DNA of 48,947 bases from a virus, in IMG/VR virus record IMGVR_UViG_3300035698_005713, positions 1-48,947 of that record, one strand, 5' to 3'. Each line of letters opens with the position of its first letter. Position 1 is the first letter of the stretch. Both the position numbers and the translations under genes were made by a program. Below the pieces are notes generated by a model. That model did not search any database. It was not told where the DNA came from and worked only from the letters and a program-made list of their open reading frames with translations. Positions 16,393-22,888 of this stretch are shown here, piece after piece.

Positions 16393-16761
16393 TCAGAAAT
16401 TAGTGTTTGCGAATTCACCAAATAGAGCTTTAGCTTTCTGGTCGTATGCTTCGGCTGCCTCAATTTCGTGAACAAAATAGCCAAGATGCTCTAGTTCCCC
16501 ATTGCACTGGATTTGAGCACGCCACTTTTTGTCTCTTTTTTGCCAGCAAACGCCTTTGTATTCAGAAGTACCGGTTTTTCGATGCATCCGCACGGTATAC
16601 GGCTGCCCGCCGAATGGACGGCGGCAACTTCTCACAGCATAAAAAGTATATGGAGCCTTCAGTGCGCACCATTTATGCTTTGACAGCTCTTCAAAGTCTT
16701 CATCGTCGACCAGCGTAAAAGTATCTGGGTATTTCGGGGTGCTAATATCAATCCGTTTCAT
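16393..16761 (-). CDS. AP2-domain protein, homing nuclease that has lost its HNH core
   Basis: 122 residues from the ATG at 16761, which has GGAG 8 nt upstream. The N-terminal part (FTLVDDEDFEELSKHKWCA, TVRMHR) and the C-terminal AP2 domain (EYKGVCWQKRDKKWRAQIQ, LGYFVHEIEAAEAYDQKA) align with the complete nucleases at 22275-22769 and 32734-33225. The segment between RMHR and TG, which in those holds TDHKDGNGLNNQ and NLR, is missing (about 40 residues, in frame). It should still bind DNA but cannot cut. A structured leader precedes it. Confidence 0.8.
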   Translation of the reverse strand: MKRIDISTPKYPDTFTLVDDEDFEELSKHKWCALKAPYTFYAVRSCRRPFGGQPYTVRMHRKTGTSEYKGVCWQKRDKKWRAQIQCNGELEHLGYFVHEIEAAEAYDQKAKALFGEFANTNF

Positions 16762-16797
16762 AATACTATCTCCTGTAAATAGTTCCTGATAATATTT

Positions 16798-16850
16798 GTG
16801 CGGCAGGTTGGTCAGGATGTCCAACTTTTCGGTAATGAACCTATCCGCAC
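16798..16850 (-). ncRNA. Structured leader hairpin, copy A
   Basis: On the minus strand, GTGCGG pairs with CCGCAC, enclosing an inner GTTGG/CCAAC hairpin, 37 nt upstream of the AP2 gene. The same architecture, with compensating changes in both stems, lies upstream of the AP2-HNH gene at 22275-22769. The gene-proximal flank is also alike (ACAAAT, GGAAC, then GGAGATAGTA before the ATG). Probably a cis-acting mRNA structure or part of a mobile unit. Confidence 0.6.
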
Positions 16851-16954
16851 ATAAGAGTAAGTTGTTCTTATTCATCTGGCAAGATTTATTTATCGCTTTT
16901 ATTCTTTCATCTCAGTCTGAAACCGCTCAATTATAACCATTCTCACTCAAATAA

Positions 16955-16977
16955 TACCCATATGGGTACTAGTACCC
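16955..16977. promoter_or_regulatory. Two overlapping 14-bp perfect palindromes (operator candidate)
   Basis: TACCCATATGGGTA (16955-16968) overlaps GGGTACTAGTACCC (16964-16977), sharing GGGTA. Such tandem dyads suit a dimeric repressor or activator. They lie about 140-170 nt downstream of the minus-strand promoters and upstream of the structured leader. No cognate regulator was identified. Confidence 0.5.
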
Positions 16978-17113
16978 TTTCCATCCTCTTTCTGTCCCGA
17001 ATTCCAAGTATCGTAAAACCAACATCTTACAAATGTCGATATTAAGGGTTCTTGAAACTCCTGTTTACCAAAAATATAAGACCACGTTAGTCCACAATAC
17101 CACGTCCATATAT

Positions 17114-17142
17114 ATTATAGCGAGATTCCCGACCCCAGCCAA
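17114..17142 (-). promoter_or_regulatory. Sigma-70-type promoter, minus strand (proximal)
   Basis: On the minus strand TTGGCT and TATAAT are separated by exactly 17 nt. It would drive the leftward operon beginning with the AP2 gene and terminase cluster, leaving a 5' leader of about 350 nt. Confidence 0.55.
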
Positions 17143-17154
17143 TGACCAAAAAAC

Positions 17155-17183
17155 AATATATACAACATATCGACACAAGTCAA
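17155..17183 (-). promoter_or_regulatory. Sigma-70-type promoter, minus strand (distal)
   Basis: On the minus strand TTGACT and TATATT are 17 nt apart, 41 nt upstream of the other leftward promoter. The pair forms a tandem promoter for the structural operon. Confidence 0.55.
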
Positions 17184-17843
17184 ATAACTTCTTTAATTTT
17201 TATTGTAGCACATATCAGTCGGGTTTAGCGAAAAATTAAAAGACGCTGGAAAGGGTAGCTATAGGGGGGTAATCGAAAAGGGGTGGGGGGCGTGGTAAAG
17301 ATACTGGGAGGCAATGCCCTTTTTTTATGCTTACAATCAAATAAGCCTTGATTCTGGCCTGTTATGAGCCATCACAATCGGCGCAGTGTGTTGACACTAC
17401 ACCGATATAGGGGCTACGGAGGCTCCACAGGCCATAGGAGCTGGCAGGGCTGTCTCTTGTTGAGTTACCTTGCTGCCGCGCTCTGTCTGTGTTGGAAGCT
17501 GTGCTGTATGCTCTGTCTGTTGGCTGTCGCGGCTTCTGTCTGTGTCGCGGCTGGCCTGAGTGTGCTGTGGCTGCCTGTTGGTGGCTGCCTGCCGTGTGCT
17601 GGCTTGCTGTATGTTATGAGTGTTGACTGTTGCGGGCATTGCTTACTGCTTTGTGCGGTGTTGGCTGCTGTGGTTGCTGTGTGTGTCTGGTGTTGGCTGG
17701 CTACTGGCGGCCTCTCCACTTCGGACGCCTTCTCTTTGTATGTATCCTTTGTAATAGTATGTATTGGTAATAGGACAATTACTGTTGTAGCGGCTGTTGC
17801 CTGCTGGAGTCGAAAAAAAACTTAAAATAAACTAATTATTTGC
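17184..17843. other. Divergent control region with G-rich and TG-rich low-complexity DNA
   Basis: About 660 nt between divergent promoters. It contains a G-run cluster (17264-17290: G6, G4, G6), a T7 run after a weak GC hairpin (17309-17333), and from about 17436 to 17715 a GCTG/CTGT/TGT-rich stretch with strong strand bias. Long open frames occur on both strands there (up to 153 codons, plus strand), but they are Cys/Leu-rich or Gln/Thr-rich and look like composition artefacts, so no gene is called. Candidate for a replication origin, packaging site or regulatory DNA. Confidence 0.5.
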
Positions 17844-17871
17844 TTGACATTGTGCCGATGGGTAGTATAGT
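17844..17871 (+). promoter_or_regulatory. Sigma-70-type promoter for the plus-strand genes
   Basis: TTGACA and TATAGT separated by 16 nt, about 44 nt upstream of the first plus-strand start codon. It would transcribe the small early-type genes and the serine recombinase. Confidence 0.7.
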
Positions 17872-17914
17872 AAGGATAAACACGGTAATTTTAACCAACT
17901 GAAAGGGTTTGATT

Positions 17915-18124
17915 ATGGAGATAAGAACAGATATGAACTGTTGCCCGGACTGTGGATCTGCCCGGCTGAATTTCGCCGCTGGTATCCATCACGGCAATCT
18001 GTCAGAGGAGTATCCCTGCTGTTGTGAGGCTTGCGGCTGGCAGGGTTCGGAATGGTATCGGGACGACTATTTCATAGGCCACACAAACGCATCGGGTGTC
18101 CAGTGTGGCTATTCATTAACTTAA
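17915..18124 (+). CDS. Small zinc-ribbon protein (69 aa)
   Basis: Reads MEIRTDMNCCPDCGSARLNF from the ATG at 17915; a TTG two codons earlier lies too close to the GAAAGGG ribosome site. Two Cys pairs (CCPDCG and CCCEACGWQGSEW) form a zinc ribbon of the kind that binds nucleic acid. First gene of the plus-strand unit, directly after its promoter. Function unknown. Confidence 0.75.
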   Translation: MEIRTDMNCCPDCGSARLNFAAGIHHGNLSEEYPCCCEACGWQGSEWYRDDYFIGHTNASGVQCGYSLT

Positions 18125-18142
18125 TTACTGAAAGGGTTTCAA

Positions 18143-18316
18143 ATGGACGTTAAAATCGAAAAGGACAAAATCACTATTACACTGCCAATATCACCCAGGA
18201 CGAGCAGTAGCGGCAAGTCAACTATTATCGCTTCAAGTGGCGGCAATAAGGCCAGTTCGGCTATGTATGAGGGCAGACCGGTTATCTGTGGCGTTAATTG
18301 CTACGTGCCGAAATAA
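18143..18316 (+). CDS. Small conserved hypothetical protein (57 aa)
   Basis: Reads MDVKIEKDKITITLPISPRT, then SSGKSTIIASSGGNKASSAM and ending VICGVNCYVPK. The layout (short beta hairpin, SSGKS-II-ASS-GN segment, G-V-N-Y-V end) matches a widespread family of about 55-60-residue proteins in phages and mobile DNA, function unknown as far as I know. Preceded by the ACTGAAAGGGTTT leader. The SGKS is probably not a P-loop, because no fold of the right size is present. Confidence 0.7.
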   Translation: MDVKIEKDKITITLPISPRTSSSGKSTIIASSGGNKASSAMYEGRPVICGVNCYVPK

Positions 18317-18399
18317 CAATGGTGAACTCCGGGCGGGTCGTTCTGCTCGGTGTTGTCTGTTGTTAAAAATCAATTTAATTTTACTGAAAGGGTAGAACA

Positions 18400-18918
18400 A
18401 TGAAACAATTAAACAATTGGCTCACAAACGAGGAAGCACGGTATCGGCTGGAGCATTGCCAGTCAATACTTGAGGGGACAACGGCGGCGGGGTTGCTATA
18501 CGACGAGCAAATAGCGTCAATTGACGGGGCTGTTTATGAGTTATACACCACAAAAGACACAACACCGGAGCAAATTAAAGAGGCTAAACATATTATCAGG
18601 GACAACCACGACGCCATAGGCTTTCACACTGTCAAGGTTATTCAGCAGTGGATTGAAGAAGTAATGCACAAGCCAGACACCGCCCCGGACAAGGGCTGGA
18701 TTGAGTCGATGCGGCAGATTGTACTTGAGAAGCAATGCCGAAAAATCGACGTGAACGGTAAAATTATCGCAAAAACCAAAACAGGTGGTCAACTTGTAGA
18801 TATGTTCACCGCTTCGATAATGGTACAGGTCTACGACAAGTTAAACCCTGTCAACCGTGAGAAGTTCCATAAATCTAACTTCGCTGTCGCTCATCATATC
18901 GCGATGCAACTAATCTAA
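18400..18918 (+). CDS. Hypothetical protein (172 aa)
   Basis: Reads MKQLNNWLTNEEARYRLEHCQ. All-helical prediction, with a Lys/Asp-rich middle and a C-terminal block KLNPVNREKFHKSNFAVAHHIAMQLI that looks like a conserved phage helical domain. Preceded by ACTGAAAGGGT at a good distance. No catalytic motif seen and no family recognised. The 83 nt before it (18317-18399) hold no gene. Confidence 0.7.
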   Translation: MKQLNNWLTNEEARYRLEHCQSILEGTTAAGLLYDEQIASIDGAVYELYTTKDTTPEQIKEAKHIIRDNHDAIGFHTVKVIQQWIEEVMHKPDTAPDKGWIESMRQIVLEKQCRKIDVNGKIIAKTKTGGQLVDMFTASIMVQVYDKLNPVNREKFHKSNFAVAHHIAMQLI

Positions 18919-18928
18919 AAGGGAAACA

Positions 18929-19147
18929 ATGAAAACAGCACTTGAACAATTTGCAGAACTGTTAGAGAAAGAACGTATTGAGCAACTTCATAAAGACGAT
19001 ACTGCCTGTCAAGCGAACATCGACAACGCTAAAACTTCTGTTAAGCCCGGCAAAAAATACACTAAAGTCGATATTGGTTATTCAGGCGCGTATATGGTCG
19101 TAAACGATTGGTATTGGGGCTCTTACAGGGCGTACCCAAAGAACTAA
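18929..19147 (+). CDS. Small hypothetical protein (72 aa)
   Basis: Reads MKTALEQFAELLEKERIEQL; the helical first half is followed by a beta-rich segment (YTKVDIGYSGAYMVVNDWYWGSYRAYPKN). Ten nucleotides after the previous stop, with AAAGGGAAACA before the ATG. The aromatic C-terminal half resembles small phage accessory proteins of unknown role. Confidence 0.7.
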   Translation: MKTALEQFAELLEKERIEQLHKDDTACQANIDNAKTSVKPGKKYTKVDIGYSGAYMVVNDWYWGSYRAYPKN

Positions 19148-19158
19148 ACCCGAACCCC

Positions 19159-19184
19159 GCCCGGCTGGCATAGACTGGCCGGGC
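19159..19184 (+). terminator. GC-rich hairpin (possible attenuator or terminator)
   Basis: A 7-bp perfect stem GCCCGGC/GCCGGGC with a 12-nt loop, followed by ATTTA but no long T tract. It sits between two small genes and could attenuate transcription or protect the message. Confidence 0.4.
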
Positions 19185-19206
19185 ATTTACTGAAAGGACT
19201 GTTGAA

Positions 19207-19396
19207 ATGATATTTAACTGTAAAAATGGACAATGCCGCTTTCAATGACGGCGCAGACACAACGGAATTGTGCCGCATTTTAGATGCGGTCAAAAACAAT
19301 GTTCAACAATGCTCAACGCCTGATTTTATTTCTTACAACTGTCGGGACATCAACGGAAATAAAGTCGGGCATTACGAAACAACTGGCATCGCATAA
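19207..19396 (+). pseudogene. Small phage protein interrupted by a 1-nt shift in an A5 run
   Basis: The ATG at 19207 has the usual ACTGAAAGGACTGTTGAA leader but stops after 13 codons. One frame over, from ATG 19226 to 19396, runs a well-formed 56-codon frame (MDNAAFNDGADTTELCRILD, ending INGNKVGHYETTGIA) that fits a known type of small phage protein (AF-DG, ILR/ILD helix, GNKVG end). Removing one A from AAAAA (19222-19226) would join them as a 62-residue protein. So this is a real frameshift, a homopolymer sequencing error, or a slippery site. The 104 nt after the stop contain a 7-bp hairpin at 19406-19423 and no clear gene. Confidence 0.65.
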
Positions 19397-19500
19397 GCAC
19401 TCGAAACCGGGCTTCTGCCCGGTCTATCGGACTGGCGATCCGGTACTGATGAGAACGCCCAGACTGTTAAAGAGGCCAAAAGGCTGGAAAGAGGTTGATT

Positions 19501-19764
19501 ATGTACACAAAAGGAAAATGGAAGTTCGACGAAAACGATTACACAATTACAACCGAGGAAAATGACCTGTTTTGTATTGCCGACGTTAGCCCTCTTAATT
19601 ATGACGGAAGAGCTAACGCCGAGCGAATCTGCTTATGCTGTAATTCTCACGATGAGCTTGTGGCGGCGTGCGAAATAGCTTGGATAAAATCAGCTAACCA
19701 CGAAAAATTAACGTTTGACGACTGCGATGTGCTCAAAAAAGCCCTTGCTAAAGCAAAAGGATAA
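19501..19764 (+). CDS. Phage 'YTKGKW' type hypothetical protein (87 aa)
   Basis: Reads MYTKGKWKFDENDYTITTEE, then NAERICLCCNSHDELVAACEIAW. The pattern (T-G-W start, beta strands, then NA-xx-I-ann-ELLxAA) is a common small phage or prophage family, function unknown. Start at the ATG 19501 after AAAGAGGTTGATT; a TTG two codons before is unneeded. It ends 6 nt before the serine recombinase, suggesting one transcript. Confidence 0.75.
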   Translation: MYTKGKWKFDENDYTITTEENDLFCIADVSPLNYDGRANAERICLCCNSHDELVAACEIAWIKSANHEKLTFDDCDVLKKALAKAKG

Positions 19765-19770
19765 TGACCT

Positions 19771-20523
19771 ATGAAACGCAAAAACCAGACCAATACCACT
19801 GCAGTTATATATGCCCGCTACTCTCCACGCCGAAACAAAGATGAGTGCGAATCTTGCGAAACCCAGATTGACTTCGCGCAAAACTACTGTAAATTTCACA
19901 AGTTAGCGGTTATATCTACTCACCGGGACGATGGTTTGTCCGGCTCCAAATCTGTCAATCGCCCCGGACTTCAGGAAGCGTTGCTGGCAGCAATAAATTA
20001 CAAGGCCGTTTTAGTTGTTTATTCGCTGTCCCGGTTAGCGCGTAACACCCGCGAAACAATCGAAATAACAGACAGCCTTCAGGCGGCAAAGGCTAATTTA
20101 TGTAGCGTTACCGAGAATATCGACACGACAACCGCAATGGGGTCAGCGTTCTATAAAATCATAGCTGTATTGGCAGAATTAGAGCGCGAACAAATAGGAG
20201 AACGCACCCGCGAAGCGATGCTGTGGCATCAAGCCCACGGTCGCAGAATGTCAAAAATACCGCCTTATGGCTGGCAGGACGACCCTTACGACCCGGCCCG
20301 GATGGTTCCAAATGAATATGAGATAACTGTCATTGAAAAGATAAAGAAGCTCAGGGCGGCTGGGCTGTCGCTTAGGAAGATTGCCGCTGAATTGATAAAA
20401 TTAGGATACGCGGCCCGGATGGTTGCGAAAGTGGTTGACGGACAGGATGTTGAGGTTGCTGGAGTATGGCATTTCGGCACAGTTCGTAGAATTTTGAACC
20501 GCGCCGAAATGACCTCCTATTAA
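19771..20523 (+). CDS. Serine recombinase (resolvase/integrase type)
   Basis: 250 residues. Catalytic domain of the resolvase/invertase family: AVIYARYS with nucleophile S18, DDGLSGSK (53-60), RPGLQ, YSLSRLARN (84-92) and the GERTREAM helix (143-150). The C-terminus has PPYGW, then KLRAAGLSLRKIAAELIKLGY and WHFGTVRRILNR, a short recombinase-type DNA-binding segment. It lacks the long coiled-coil tail of large serine integrases, so it is intermediate in size. It could integrate the phage or act as a resolvase/invertase. No attachment site was recognised. Last gene of the plus-strand block; it meets the opposing gene 4 nt later. Confidence 0.85.
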   Translation: MKRKNQTNTTAVIYARYSPRRNKDECESCETQIDFAQNYCKFHKLAVISTHRDDGLSGSKSVNRPGLQEALLAAINYKAVLVVYSLSRLARNTRETIEITDSLQAAKANLCSVTENIDTTTAMGSAFYKIIAVLAELEREQIGERTREAMLWHQAHGRRMSKIPPYGWQDDPYDPARMVPNEYEITVIEKIKKLRAAGLSLRKIAAELIKLGYAARMVAKVVDGQDVEVAGVWHFGTVRRILNRAEMTSY

Positions 20524-20527
20524 AGTG

Positions 20528-20887
20528 TTATCTTCTCTCATAACTGCACAGATGAGCTACAATCCAGCTAATGATTATCGCCCCTGCTACCCACCAAACA
20601 GTCATTATTTCGCCCTTTGCATATATTAAAACAGCCTTAACGACTAATGCAACTGGCACGGCTATTGCCATCGGCCAGTCGATATACTTAGGCAGCAAGG
20701 GGATATAGAAGTTTGTAATCGTGGCCTGTTTCTGCCAAATAAGATACGCCTCTATACAACCAACGGCTATCAATAGCCAAATTGCCACAATGTGCCATAC
20801 TATATTGACACCAAAAAACAATAAACAGAGAGCTAAAGCTATGAGTATTATTGCTATCCAGTGTAAATTTTCTTTAATTGTTTTCAT
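20528..20887 (-). CDS. Four-span membrane protein
   Basis: 119 residues (MKTIKENLHWIAIILIALAL). At least four hydrophobic segments (about 9-28, 30-50, 66-86, 95-112) with short loops. It overlaps the end of the upstream membrane-protein gene by 14 nt. Holin-like by topology and by proximity to a 3D-domain wall protein, but I cannot assign a family. A tail-end position next to the recombinase gene is also compatible with an exclusion protein. Confidence 0.65.
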   Translation of the reverse strand: MKTIKENLHWIAIILIALALCLLFFGVNIVWHIVAIWLLIAVGCIEAYLIWQKQATITNFYIPLLPKYIDWPMAIAVPVALVVKAVLIYAKGEIMTVWWVAGAIIISWIVAHLCSYERR

Positions 20888-21362
20888 TCTTTAATCCTTT
20901 AATTATTTCTCCATTTTTGTTCCGTTCCTGTTGATAATTTATACATTTCCAGACCAATACGCCTACTGCTACGACTGTTACGCCGAGCGAAATCCATTCA
21001 GCATATCGCGCCCACCAGGTTATAAATCCGATTCCGCCGGCTGCTGCTGCTGGAATCACCCAGCCAAAGCGGGATCGCGTGAATCCCCAGAAGATAAAGC
21101 CGCCAACCATAAGAATCACCAGCCCGACATAAAGCCAACCGTTATGCTTCAAGACTGCACTTGCCCGGCCTGCCGAAGTTAATGCGTTGTTTGCCAGAGC
21201 TTCTACCATTTTTTCGGCAGCCTTGCCTGTTAGGTGATAAACTGGTTCGTTCGGGTCGTTCTGCCATTTAATACTTGACGCACAACCCGCCACCGTCAAC
21301 ACAACCAGCGTTACTATTGCCACGACAATTATCCACCAAATTATCCACTCTGCTTTTGTCAT
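20874..21362 (-). CDS. Membrane protein with lipobox-like N-terminus
   Basis: 162 residues. The N-terminal hydrophobic helix ends in a lipobox-like VAGC27, then a soluble loop (KWQNDPNEPVYHLTGKAAEKMVEAL) and two or three more membrane helices (about 72-92, 95-115, 120-138), then a charged tail. Layout suits a lysis or cell-envelope protein. It lies beside the 3D-domain gene and another membrane gene, suggesting a lysis cassette; this is inferred. Confidence 0.65.
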   Translation of the reverse strand: MTKAEWIIWWIIVVAIVTLVVLTVAGCASSIKWQNDPNEPVYHLTGKAAEKMVEALANNALTSAGRASAVLKHNGWLYVGLVILMVGGFIFWGFTRSRFGWVIPAAAAGGIGFITWWARYAEWISLGVTVVAVGVLVWKCINYQQERNKNGEIIKGLKNENN

Positions 21363-21526
21363 CGTTTACTCTCCTTTTCAGATAAATCAATAGCGGTTTC
21401 TAAAACCCAATTAAAATTATCAGCGGCTATTCTGTCCGCTCGTTCTCTGCAATCTTGGCCGCCGCAAGACCACCACCTATAGTATTCATCTTTAACCTTG
21501 TCCAGTTCTCTTAGACTACTTATCAT
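21359..21526 (-). CDS. Small hypothetical protein (55 aa)
   Basis: Reads MISSLRELDKVKDEYYRWWS, then CGGQDCRERADRIAADNFNW. The ATG at 21526 has AAGGAG about 8 nt upstream, which rules out a longer reading that would run through the 3D-domain gene. CGGQDCRERAD may bind zinc weakly. It overlaps the end of the wall gene by 11 nt and the membrane gene by 4 nt. Function unknown. Confidence 0.65.
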   Translation of the reverse strand: MISSLRELDKVKDEYYRWWSCGGQDCRERADRIAADNFNWVLETAIDLSEKESKR

Positions 21527-21854
21527 CTTTATTCTCCTTAAAAAAAATACAATTAACGTACCTAACGCCCCAGTTAAGGGCTTTTTCGTGAGGGGGACAA
21601 GAACTTTTAGGGTCAAAACCAAAAAAAACGTCCAACTTGTTCTCCACAATCGCCGAGCCCCTGTCTTCAACTGTTGCAAGTCCATAACCCGGAACATAAA
21701 CTTTAGTCCCAAATGGAATATTCTTCGGTGCTGCGATAATCAAACCTTCTGCTTTCGCTCCTGAAGCTGTGAGGCGTTCACCTTTTTTGTTGATGCCCTC
21801 TAACGCCCAAATGCCGCAACATTTTTCGCAACTACAATAAGCTGTTACCCGCAT
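21516..21854 (-). CDS. 3D-domain cell-wall protein (probable lytic enzyme)
   Basis: 112 residues from the ATG at 21854, with GAGG 7-8 nt upstream; a GTG at 21890 lacks a spaced ribosome site. It shows the 3D domain named for three Asp: VTAYCSCEKCCG, TASG, then VEDRGSAI and NKLDVFF. The fold is that of MltA/RlpA-like double-psi barrels that cleave or bind peptidoglycan. No signal peptide, so it would need a holin to reach the wall. Best candidate in the window for an endolysin-type function. Confidence 0.75.
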   Translation of the reverse strand: MRVTAYCSCEKCCGIWALEGINKKGERLTASGAKAEGLIIAAPKNIPFGTKVYVPGYGLATVEDRGSAIVENKLDVFFGFDPKSSCPPHEKALNWGVRYVNCIFFKENKDDK

Positions 21855-21906
21855 TGAAACGACCTCGCAGGAGGCTGTCAGACCGTACACGCCTTTGATA
21901 GGGCTA

Positions 21907-21966
21907 TTATCTCCCGAAATAAGTCCCCGTACAGCCTATAATTATTAAAATCAAAACTGGGGTCAT
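21907..21966 (-). CDS. Candidate hydrophobic micro-peptide (19 aa)
   Basis: Reads MTPVLILIIIGCTGTYFGR, starting at an ATG that abuts the upstream stop (TAAATG) and is preceded by a strong AGGAGG about 8 nt away. A small membrane peptide is plausible. Alternatively the ribosome site belongs to a frame starting at a non-standard codon and ending at 21878. Confidence 0.3.
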   Translation of the reverse strand: MTPVLILIIIGCTGTYFGR

Positions 21967-22278
21967 TTACAATCCCTCCTCGGCATATTTCAAAAACCGT
22001 AGAATATCTACCAATGAGGCGGAACTGTAAGCCATCTTCAGGTTGGTCGGCACAAAACCATAACCTTGAAAGTCTTGATTCCACGACATTAAACCCGCTT
22101 CCTCCATATCGCGCCGCCTGCTGAGAAGCCACACATCGTGTTTAGTCTCGAAATCTGAACCGATAACCTCAAAGTGAAACTCTGGAAAAGCCTTCTCCAA
22201 ATTCACTCGCCGAGCTTTATAAAACCGCTTTTGCTGCTCTATCCGCCGAGACATCTCTTTCGTTATTGGAGATTTCAT
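21967..22278 (-). CDS. Hypothetical protein (103 aa)
   Basis: Reads MKSPITKEMSRRIEQQKRFY and ends ILRFLKYAEEGL. Charged N-terminal helix and a beta-rich centre (FHFEVIGSDFETKHDVWLLS). Its ATG overlaps the stop of the AP2-HNH nuclease gene by 4 nt, so the nuclease was inserted just ahead of it. Family not recognised. Confidence 0.7.
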   Translation of the reverse strand: MKSPITKEMSRRIEQQKRFYKARRVNLEKAFPEFHFEVIGSDFETKHDVWLLSRRRDMEEAGLMSWNQDFQGYGFVPTNLKMAYSSASLVDILRFLKYAEEGL

Positions 22279-22769
22279 AATAGTACCGCTTGGTTTAAGT
22301 TTGCAAATTCTCCAAACAAATCAACGGCTTTTGCGTTGTACGCTTCAGCTGCCTCAATCTCAACATCAAAATAACCAAGAGAGATTGTTTTGCCGTTCAG
22401 CTTAATTTGTGAAACCCATTTTTTGTCTCTTTTGTTCCAATGAACACCCTTGAAACTTGACGAAATCCCTGTCCTAAGATTTATTCGATTTTGACAGTTT
22501 TCAGTACAAGTACAAATTCTGAGGTTAGACCGTTGATTATTAAGACCATTGCCGTCTTTGTGGTCTGTTTGCATATCATTAGGCGTGTTCATAATCTGCC
22601 GGTGCATCCGGATAGTATGCTTTTTACCATCGACGAGACATCTATATTTTCTCGAAGCGTAAAAAGTATGCCTACCTTTATCAACATACCACTTGAACTT
22701 TGAGAGTTCCTCAAAGTTAGAATCATCGACTATTGCGAATTTGCCTTGTGTAAGCTGAATTGTTTTCAT
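22275..22769 (-). CDS. AP2-domain HNH homing endonuclease
   Basis: 164 residues from the ATG at 22769 with GGGAG about 8 nt upstream. N-terminal domain (QGKFAIVDDSNFEELSKFKW), then HNH core TDHKDGNGLNNQR and NLRIC (68-86), then a C-terminal AP2 DNA-binding domain (FKGVHWNKRDKKWVSQIKL, LGYFDVEIEAAEAYNAKA, about 106-150). The family spreads by cutting alleles lacking it. The same family has one intact copy at 32734-33225 and one HNH-less copy at 16393-16761. The leader upstream carries the shared structured element. Confidence 0.9.
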   Translation of the reverse strand: MKTIQLTQGKFAIVDDSNFEELSKFKWYVDKGRHTFYASRKYRCLVDGKKHTIRMHRQIMNTPNDMQTDHKDGNGLNNQRSNLRICTCTENCQNRINLRTGISSSFKGVHWNKRDKKWVSQIKLNGKTISLGYFDVEIEAAEAYNAKAVDLFGEFANLNQAVLL

Positions 22770-22805
22770 CGTACTATCTCCCATAATAGCTGTTCCCAAT
22801 AAATT

Positions 22806-22860
22806 TGTGCAGCAGGGCGATTGGGAGTTCGCCTTTTTAGCCGCTAAGCCTATCTGCACA
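22806..22860 (-). ncRNA. Structured leader hairpin, copy B
   Basis: On the minus strand TGTGCAG pairs with CTGCACA and encloses a GGCGA/TCGCC hairpin, about 37 nt upstream of the AP2-HNH start. It has the same plan as copy A at 16798-16850, with base changes on both sides of the stems that keep pairing, plus conserved AT-AGG and CT-G joints. It overlaps no gene; the rest of the 119-nt gap (22770-22888) is leader sequence. Confidence 0.6.
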
Positions 22861-22888
22861 TTTAATTGTATAATACCATCTTGCATTG

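Noticed and set aside
16876-17113. Possible tRNA or CRISPR in the AT-rich leader
   Set aside because: No cloverleaf with a TTC-loop motif and no regularly spaced repeats were seen. The same holds for the rest of the window.
17364-17825. Open frame of 153 codons on the plus strand, Cys/Leu-rich
   Set aside because: Its residues follow directly from the GCTG/TGT-rich composition, another long frame is open on the opposite strand, and no ribosome site precedes it. Treated as low-complexity DNA.
18182-18316. P-loop reading of SSGKST in the 57-residue protein
   Set aside because: The protein is far too short for an ATPase fold, and the family pattern explains the residues.
19771-20523. Attachment site next to the serine recombinase
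   Set aside because: No matching repeat or dyad with a central dinucleotide could be picked out near the gene, so no site is called.
21878-22132. 84-codon minus-strand frame overlapping the 103-residue gene
   Set aside because: Its first two thirds lie in another frame of a clear gene. Only the last 30 codons look protein-like, and no standard start precedes them.
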